Assembly (NCBI GenBank): GCA_038203695.1
Contig: JBBRDQ010000045.1
Location: 1-25,960 of the forward strand
DNA from: M3007 sp038203695
GTDB taxonomy: Bacteria > Bacteroidota > Bacteroidia > Chitinophagales > Saprospiraceae
Direction of reading: 5' to 3'
Length of the DNA stretch: 25,960 bases
This document shows, one piece after another, positions 22,306 through 25,960 of this stretch (positions are counted from its first letter, which is position 1; each line of letters opens with the position of its first letter). The notes beneath the pieces were generated by a model. It was not told the origin of the DNA, did not search any database, and saw nothing but the letters and a program-made list of their open reading frames with translations. The translations under genes and the position numbers were made by a program.

Positions 22306-24570
22306 ATGAAACACATATCGCTATTTCTTCTTTTTTGCTGCATTTCCTATGCCGCGAACGCCCAGGCTACATTCCAGAAAAAGATCCCTTTTCTAAGTCG
22401 TGCCAATCTTGCCTGTTATGATGACGGCTCGCTTTTATTAGGGGGCGCTTACAGCAAATGCTCCCGGCTTTGTAAACTCAATCCACAGGGGGATGTTTCG
22501 TGGACTCTGCAAACCTGTCCCAACACCGCCCCAACCCTGAATGAAAGTCATTGGATTGATCAAGCGGTTATTATGCCCAATCAAGAGGCGTGGGTATTAG
22601 TGACTGACAATTTAGTCCAGTTTACCAAACACTATGTCAATCGGCTGGACGCCAATGGAAATATTCTTTGGAGTTCTTCCCTCAATCTGGAAATCAGTAA
22701 TCTTTACTCGCCTGGCATATCCGCTGATTTGGAAGGAAATTTATGGGTAGGCACTTCTTATAATACTCATTTTACCGATACTGATAACATCACCCACAGT
22801 GAATTTGAGATATTTAGGGTAGATGCTGTGACGAATGCAATTTGGCGAAAAAAGATTGTGGTCTTAAATCCTAATGGCGAGAGGTATTCTTTGCGTGACA
22901 TTTATTCTGCAAGCCCTGATAATACATTGATCTACGGTACCATACAAGCGGGTCTTGAGGGATTCACTGAAGGGCGGGGATTCATGGCATGTTTCGACCG
23001 AAACGGTCAAGTAAAATGGTCAAATACCTACGGAAAGTTTATAGTCTACAAAGTAAAGTCGCAATTCGCCAATGGCGACTTTTTAGCATCCGGCTTTTCA
23101 GAAAAGGCTTTCGCCCTCGCCCGTATGAAACAGGATGGAAGCATCGTCTGGATAAGAAGAAAAATAGAACAGCCGAATGGTCGACTTTGGGGCGGTGCCT
23201 ATCTGTCCTTAGATAAACAGTCTATCTGGATAACTGCAGATGCCAACGAAAAAACCGAAACCTTGCAGGATACCACTATGCTCTACAAATTAGATACAGT
23301 TGGGAATTTGCTGTGGGGAAAAGGTTATTGGCGGTGTAAGTATAGCGCTGTCCATGTGGGCGCACCTACACCGGATAATGGCTTTGCATTAATGTGGAGA
23401 CAAAATATTAATGGCAGCGATATTCTCACTAAAGTGAACGCAGACGGATTGTCCGATATTTGGTGCCAAGAACAGGAAGGAAACTTATTTAAATGGGAAA
23501 CGCCTGTCATTACTATTAAGCCCTTCCAACTCGTTGCGACTAACGGCACGTTAACCGTGCCGGAAACATTAGCGTGGGATACAATTACGAATTCTACGAG
23601 TGATTTTTGCCCAGATGATATACCGGAGGCTTATTTTGAAACGTCAGATTCTGTATGTCTGGGTACTCCACTACAGCTTTTAGGGTATAATCCTGTATAT
23701 TCCGATCGTTTTCGCTGGGATATACCAGCGGGTATTCCGCAACAGGTGCGTGGCTTGCAGGATTCTGTGATTTTTAACGGAAAAGGATTACAAGAAATCC
23801 GGCTTATCCATTCTTTTGGTTTCTGCATCGATACTTTTGAAAAAAACATTCTTGTAGTCGGACTGGACCCTTTAGCGATAGCGGATACGGTTTTATGCGA
23901 TCAATCGCCATTGTCAGTCGATGTCTCCCTGCCAGATGCGCTTTCTTATACCTGGAATGATGGTGATACATCGCCCATTCGCATCTTTAACCAGGCGGGG
24001 CTGTACACCGTCAGCGCCAGCGATGGAGCATGCACGCAGCAAAGCAGTTTCAATCTGACCTATTTTTCGCCGCCTGATCTCTTTTTGGCAGCCGATACGA
24101 CCGCTTGTCAAAACGGCTTCTTTACGCCTCCTGCCGGTCCAAGCGCTGTGGCCGAGTGGCGCTGGAATGGACTGCCCACCGCCCCACCCTTCGAGTGGGG
24201 CACGACCGATGGATTGCGTATCCTGGAAGCGACCTTTACGAACGGTTGCTTGGCCAGTGACAGCATACAGGTACATCTCATCAATTGCAGCGACCCGGAT
24301 ATTTACATTCCCAACGCCGTCAGTTTCCGGGATAATTCCGTCAATCGGATTTTTGAAATCTTCGCGCCCAATGTGATACCGGTGCAAAGTGCGCTGTACA
24401 ACCGCTGGGGTGAATTGCTTTACAGCACCGGTCCTGCCGAATGGCCGCAGTGGGACGGCAATTTTCGGGGACACACTGCTGCTGGCGGCGTCTATCTTTT
24501 TGTATGCAAATTGAAATTCCCGGACGGTACGGAAAAAACGTTTGCGCGGGATGTCACGGTGGTGCCGTAA
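22306..24570 (+). CDS. Secreted beta-propeller/Ig-like protein with T9SS type B (gliding-motility) tail
   Basis: A 754-residue exported protein. A signal peptide (residues 1-20, ending YAANA) is followed by a propeller-like region (about 21-440) with repeated D-G-x-x-x-W blades (DGSLLLGG, NPQGDVSWTLQ, DANGNILWSSS, DRNGQVKWSNTYG, KQDGSIVWIRR, TVGNLLWGKGYW), as in delta-60/PQQ-like propellers. Two or three Ig-like domains (about 445-660; VCLGTPLQL, VLCDQSPLSVDV, YTVSASDGAC) come next. Residues about 663-754 are a CHU_C/gliding-motility-associated C-terminal domain (PDIYIPNAVSFRDNSVNRIF, LYNRWGELLYS, WDGNFRGHTAAGGVYLF). Type B tails are T9SS substrates kept at the surface or released. It is 103 bases after the kinase gene in the same direction and may be read through from it. 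Its function beyond surface display is unknown. Confidence 0.87.
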   Translation: MKHISLFLLFCCISYAANAQATFQKKIPFLSRANLACYDDGSLLLGGAYSKCSRLCKLNPQGDVSWTLQTCPNTAPTLNESHWIDQAVIMPNQEAWVLVTDNLVQFTKHYVNRLDANGNILWSSSLNLEISNLYSPGISADLEGNLWVGTSYNTHFTDTDNITHSEFEIFRVDAVTNAIWRKKIVVLNPNGERYSLRDIYSASPDNTLIYGTIQAGLEGFTEGRGFMACFDRNGQVKWSNTYGKFIVYKVKSQFANGDFLASGFSEKAFALARMKQDGSIVWIRRKIEQPNGRLWGGAYLSLDKQSIWITADANEKTETLQDTTMLYKLDTVGNLLWGKGYWRCKYSAVHVGAPTPDNGFALMWRQNINGSDILTKVNADGLSDIWCQEQEGNLFKWETPVITIKPFQLVATNGTLTVPETLAWDTITNSTSDFCPDDIPEAYFETSDSVCLGTPLQLLGYNPVYSDRFRWDIPAGIPQQVRGLQDSVIFNGKGLQEIRLIHSFGFCIDTFEKNILVVGLDPLAIADTVLCDQSPLSVDVSLPDALSYTWNDGDTSPIRIFNQAGLYTVSASDGACTQQSSFNLTYFSPPDLFLAADTTACQNGFFTPPAGPSAVAEWRWNGLPTAPPFEWGTTDGLRILEATFTNGCLASDSIQVHLINCSDPDIYIPNAVSFRDNSVNRIFEIFAPNVIPVQSALYNRWGELLYSTGPAEWPQWDGNFRGHTAAGGVYLFVCKLKFPDGTEKTFARDVTVVP

Positions 24571-24729
24571 ATTTTACCACAACAATATCAGGGTTTGCTG
24601 TTCTGAAAATTATACCAGGTAGTGACATGGATATTTTGTTGGCCGCAGTATATCTATGTTATTTCACCCGGATAGAGGTCGGTTGAAGATTATTCTGCAC
24701 TTTTGCGCTGCTAATTTCACTCATTGCGC
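24571..24729. other. Intergenic upstream of LuxR-type gene
   Basis: A 159-base gap with no gene. CACTTTTG at 24698-24705 is one base off the TAnnTTTG element and is suitably placed for the regulator gene, but the nearest upstream TTG (24683-24685) is too close. No terminator hairpin was recognised after the type B gene. Confidence 0.35.
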
Positions 24730-25161
24730 ATGCGTCAAATCCTGCTTTACGGTCTTATTCTGGGCGCGTTGCTCTTTCTGATCCAGTATGCCCAGTACCG
24801 GCTGGTCTTTGTACAACATGCGGAATCGGCCTATACTGGTGTCATTGCGGCGATCTGCTGCGCCGCCGGGATATGGGCGGGTGTGGTACTGACACGCCGG
24901 TATCAGCGCAAATCAAACGCCCGCCTGCTGGCAGCGATCCACAACCATCCGCCGGTACAAGCTGAAAGTAGCCTTACGCCGCGCGAATTGGAAGTATTGC
25001 AACTGATCGCGCAGGGGCTAAGCAACCAGGAAATTGCCGGCCATTTATTTCTGTCGCTCAATACAGTCAAAACCCACGTTTCCAACGTCTTCGCCAAACT
25101 GGACGTGCAGCGCCGCACCCAAGCGATTCAGAAAGCCAAACAATTGGGACTTTTGGCGTAG
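24730..25161 (+). CDS. Membrane-anchored LuxR-type (GerE) transcription regulator
   Basis: A 143-residue protein with two predicted transmembrane helices (about residues 3-22 and 35-55), a short basic linker, and a LuxR/GerE HTH (about 81-143; LTPRELEVLQLIAQGLSNQEIAGHLFLSLNTVKTHVSNVFAKLDVQRRTQ). There is no receiver or ligand-binding domain, so the membrane part itself, or a partner such as the DUF4199-like protein next to it, would have to provide the signal (inference). The ATG at 24730 is preferred to an in-frame TTG at 24724. It is separated by 124 bases from the next gene, in the same orientation. Confidence 0.87.
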   Translation: MRQILLYGLILGALLFLIQYAQYRLVFVQHAESAYTGVIAAICCAAGIWAGVVLTRRYQRKSNARLLAAIHNHPPVQAESSLTPRELEVLQLIAQGLSNQEIAGHLFLSLNTVKTHVSNVFAKLDVQRRTQAIQKAKQLGLLA

Positions 25162-25285
25162 GAATGTTATCGCCCGAAAGGATGAAAAGTGTGTATTTTA
25201 GCCAATTCACCCGAAAGTATGAGGTTTCCCAGGGTATGCGTGCCTTCATTTGCACCATTGTTTCACACCAAACAATCTGGTTTTT

Positions 25286-25813
25286 ATGAAAAACATAATT
25301 CTTAAGTACGGACTTTATTCCGGCGCAGTCTCGGCAGCATTAATGGTATTGATGGCCTTGCATTTCAATCGTACCCGGTCCTGCGAAGGCGGCGAAATCT
25401 ACGGCTATGGCGGCATGATCCTGAGCATGCTGTTTGTCTACCTGGGCGTGCGAGTCTTTCGCGAACGGGAGCGCAACGGCAGTATTACTTTTGGCGAAGC
25501 CTTCAAGGTCGGCGGCTTGATCGCACTCATTTCCTGCGTTTGTTACGTGGTGGTCTGGATGTTCGTCTATAAATTTATCATGCCAGATTTCCTGGATATG
25601 TACATCGCTTTTTCAATGGATAAAATGAAGGCCGACGGCGCTGAACAAACAGCCATTCAAAAGGCAACCGAACAGATGAACCAATATAAAATACTGTACG
25701 CCAATCCTTTCTACCGTGCTGGTCTTACTTTTATCGAGCCGCTGCCGGTAGCCTTGCTGATGAGTCTAATTTCCGCAGTCATTTTACGTAAAAAAAATCT
25801 TGCAACCACATGA
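25286..25813 (+). CDS. DUF4199-like integral membrane protein
   Basis: A 175-residue protein with about four hydrophobic helices (near residues 8-26, 40-58, 74-97 and 146-168). The ITFGEAFKVGGLIALISC segment and the long amphipathic section (MDKMKADGAEQTAIQKATEQMNQY) between helices 3 and 4 fit DUF4199 proteins, common in Bacteroidota and of unknown function. The ATG at 25286 gives the usual start just before helix 1; the frame is open to a TTG at 25250 with no support. Its stop overlaps the start of the next gene as ATGA (25810-25813), implying translational coupling. Confidence 0.8.
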   Translation: MKNIILKYGLYSGAVSAALMVLMALHFNRTRSCEGGEIYGYGGMILSMLFVYLGVRVFRERERNGSITFGEAFKVGGLIALISCVCYVVVWMFVYKFIMPDFLDMYIAFSMDKMKADGAEQTAIQKATEQMNQYKILYANPFYRAGLTFIEPLPVALLMSLISAVILRKKNLATT

Positions 25814-25960
25814 AAAGAGTAACCGGCCTGGGCGGCATTTTTTTTAAATGTAAAGACCCGCAGACAATGCGCACCTGGTACGAAGACCATCTCGGCCTCA
25901 GCACTAATCCATACGGTGCTAGTTTTGAATGGCGGCAAGCCGACGATCCGACCCAAAAAG
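25810..25960 (+). CDS. VOC/glyoxalase-family protein (3' truncated by window)
   Basis: The first 50 codons are visible: an N-terminal beta-alpha unit with GLGGIFFKCKDPQTMRTWYE, then DHLGLSTNPYGASFEWRQ, the characteristic opening of glyoxalase/bleomycin-resistance/dioxygenase (VOC) proteins. Metal ligands and the substrate cannot be judged from this fragment. The start codon overlaps the stop of the DUF4199-like gene by four bases. Confidence 0.82.
   Translation, partial: MKRVTGLGGIFFKCKDPQTMRTWYEDHLGLSTNPYGASFEWRQADDPTQK

Overview
The window reads as a chromosomal segment of a member of the Bacteroidota. The basis is the set of families present: two proteins with C-terminal type IX secretion (T9SS) type A tails, one with a gliding-motility type B tail, HYR and PKD-like modules on cysteine-rich secreted proteins, a Reg_prop/Y_Y_Y sensor kinase of the LytS class, and promoter elements of the TTG...TAnnTTTG kind. 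A Saprospiria-like or Chitinophagia-like origin is plausible, but this is inference.

Layout. Positions 1-1310: 3' part of an IS3-family insertion sequence (orfA, a phased A9 slippery run, orfB with a DDE triad). 1368-2639 (minus): secreted N-acetylmuramoyl-L-alanine amidase. It is divergent from 2709-3236 (DinB-like protein). 3282-4578: a HAD/beta-phosphoglucomutase-like gene overlapping a small lipoprotein gene. 4779-5546 (minus): LytTR response regulator. 5714-19017: a surface/secretome block of three genes: a 1146-residue multidomain protein without a recognisable T9SS tail, a 293-residue HYR + type A protein, and a 2919-residue giant with 17 tandem ~135-residue cysteine-rich modules, a MopE-like metal-binding motif, an HYR domain, a beta-solenoid-like segment and a type A tail. 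A strong terminator closes the block. 19212-22202: hybrid-propeller LytS-type histidine kinase. 22306-24570: beta-propeller/Ig-like protein with a type B tail. 24730-25960: two-helix membrane-anchored LuxR-type regulator, DUF4199-like membrane protein, and the start of a VOC/glyoxalase-like gene (overlapping ATGA).

How the genes fit together. The kinase and the LytTR regulator are the two halves of a LytS/LytTR-type system, separated by about 14 kb of secreted-protein genes; whether they signal to each other is inference. The secreted proteins look like surface adhesin, matrix or carbohydrate-contact proteins exported by Sec and then T9SS.

The most notable sequence-level result is in the giant protein. 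Cysteine presence and absence covaries perfectly across its 17 modules: C3 and C5 are lost together in four modules, C2 and C6 together in one, and C1 and C4 are always present. This predicts a three-disulfide topology from this window alone. Second is a HAD-family enzyme whose nucleophilic Asp is encoded as Asn.

No tRNA, rRNA, CRISPR array or intergenic stretch above 300 bases was seen.
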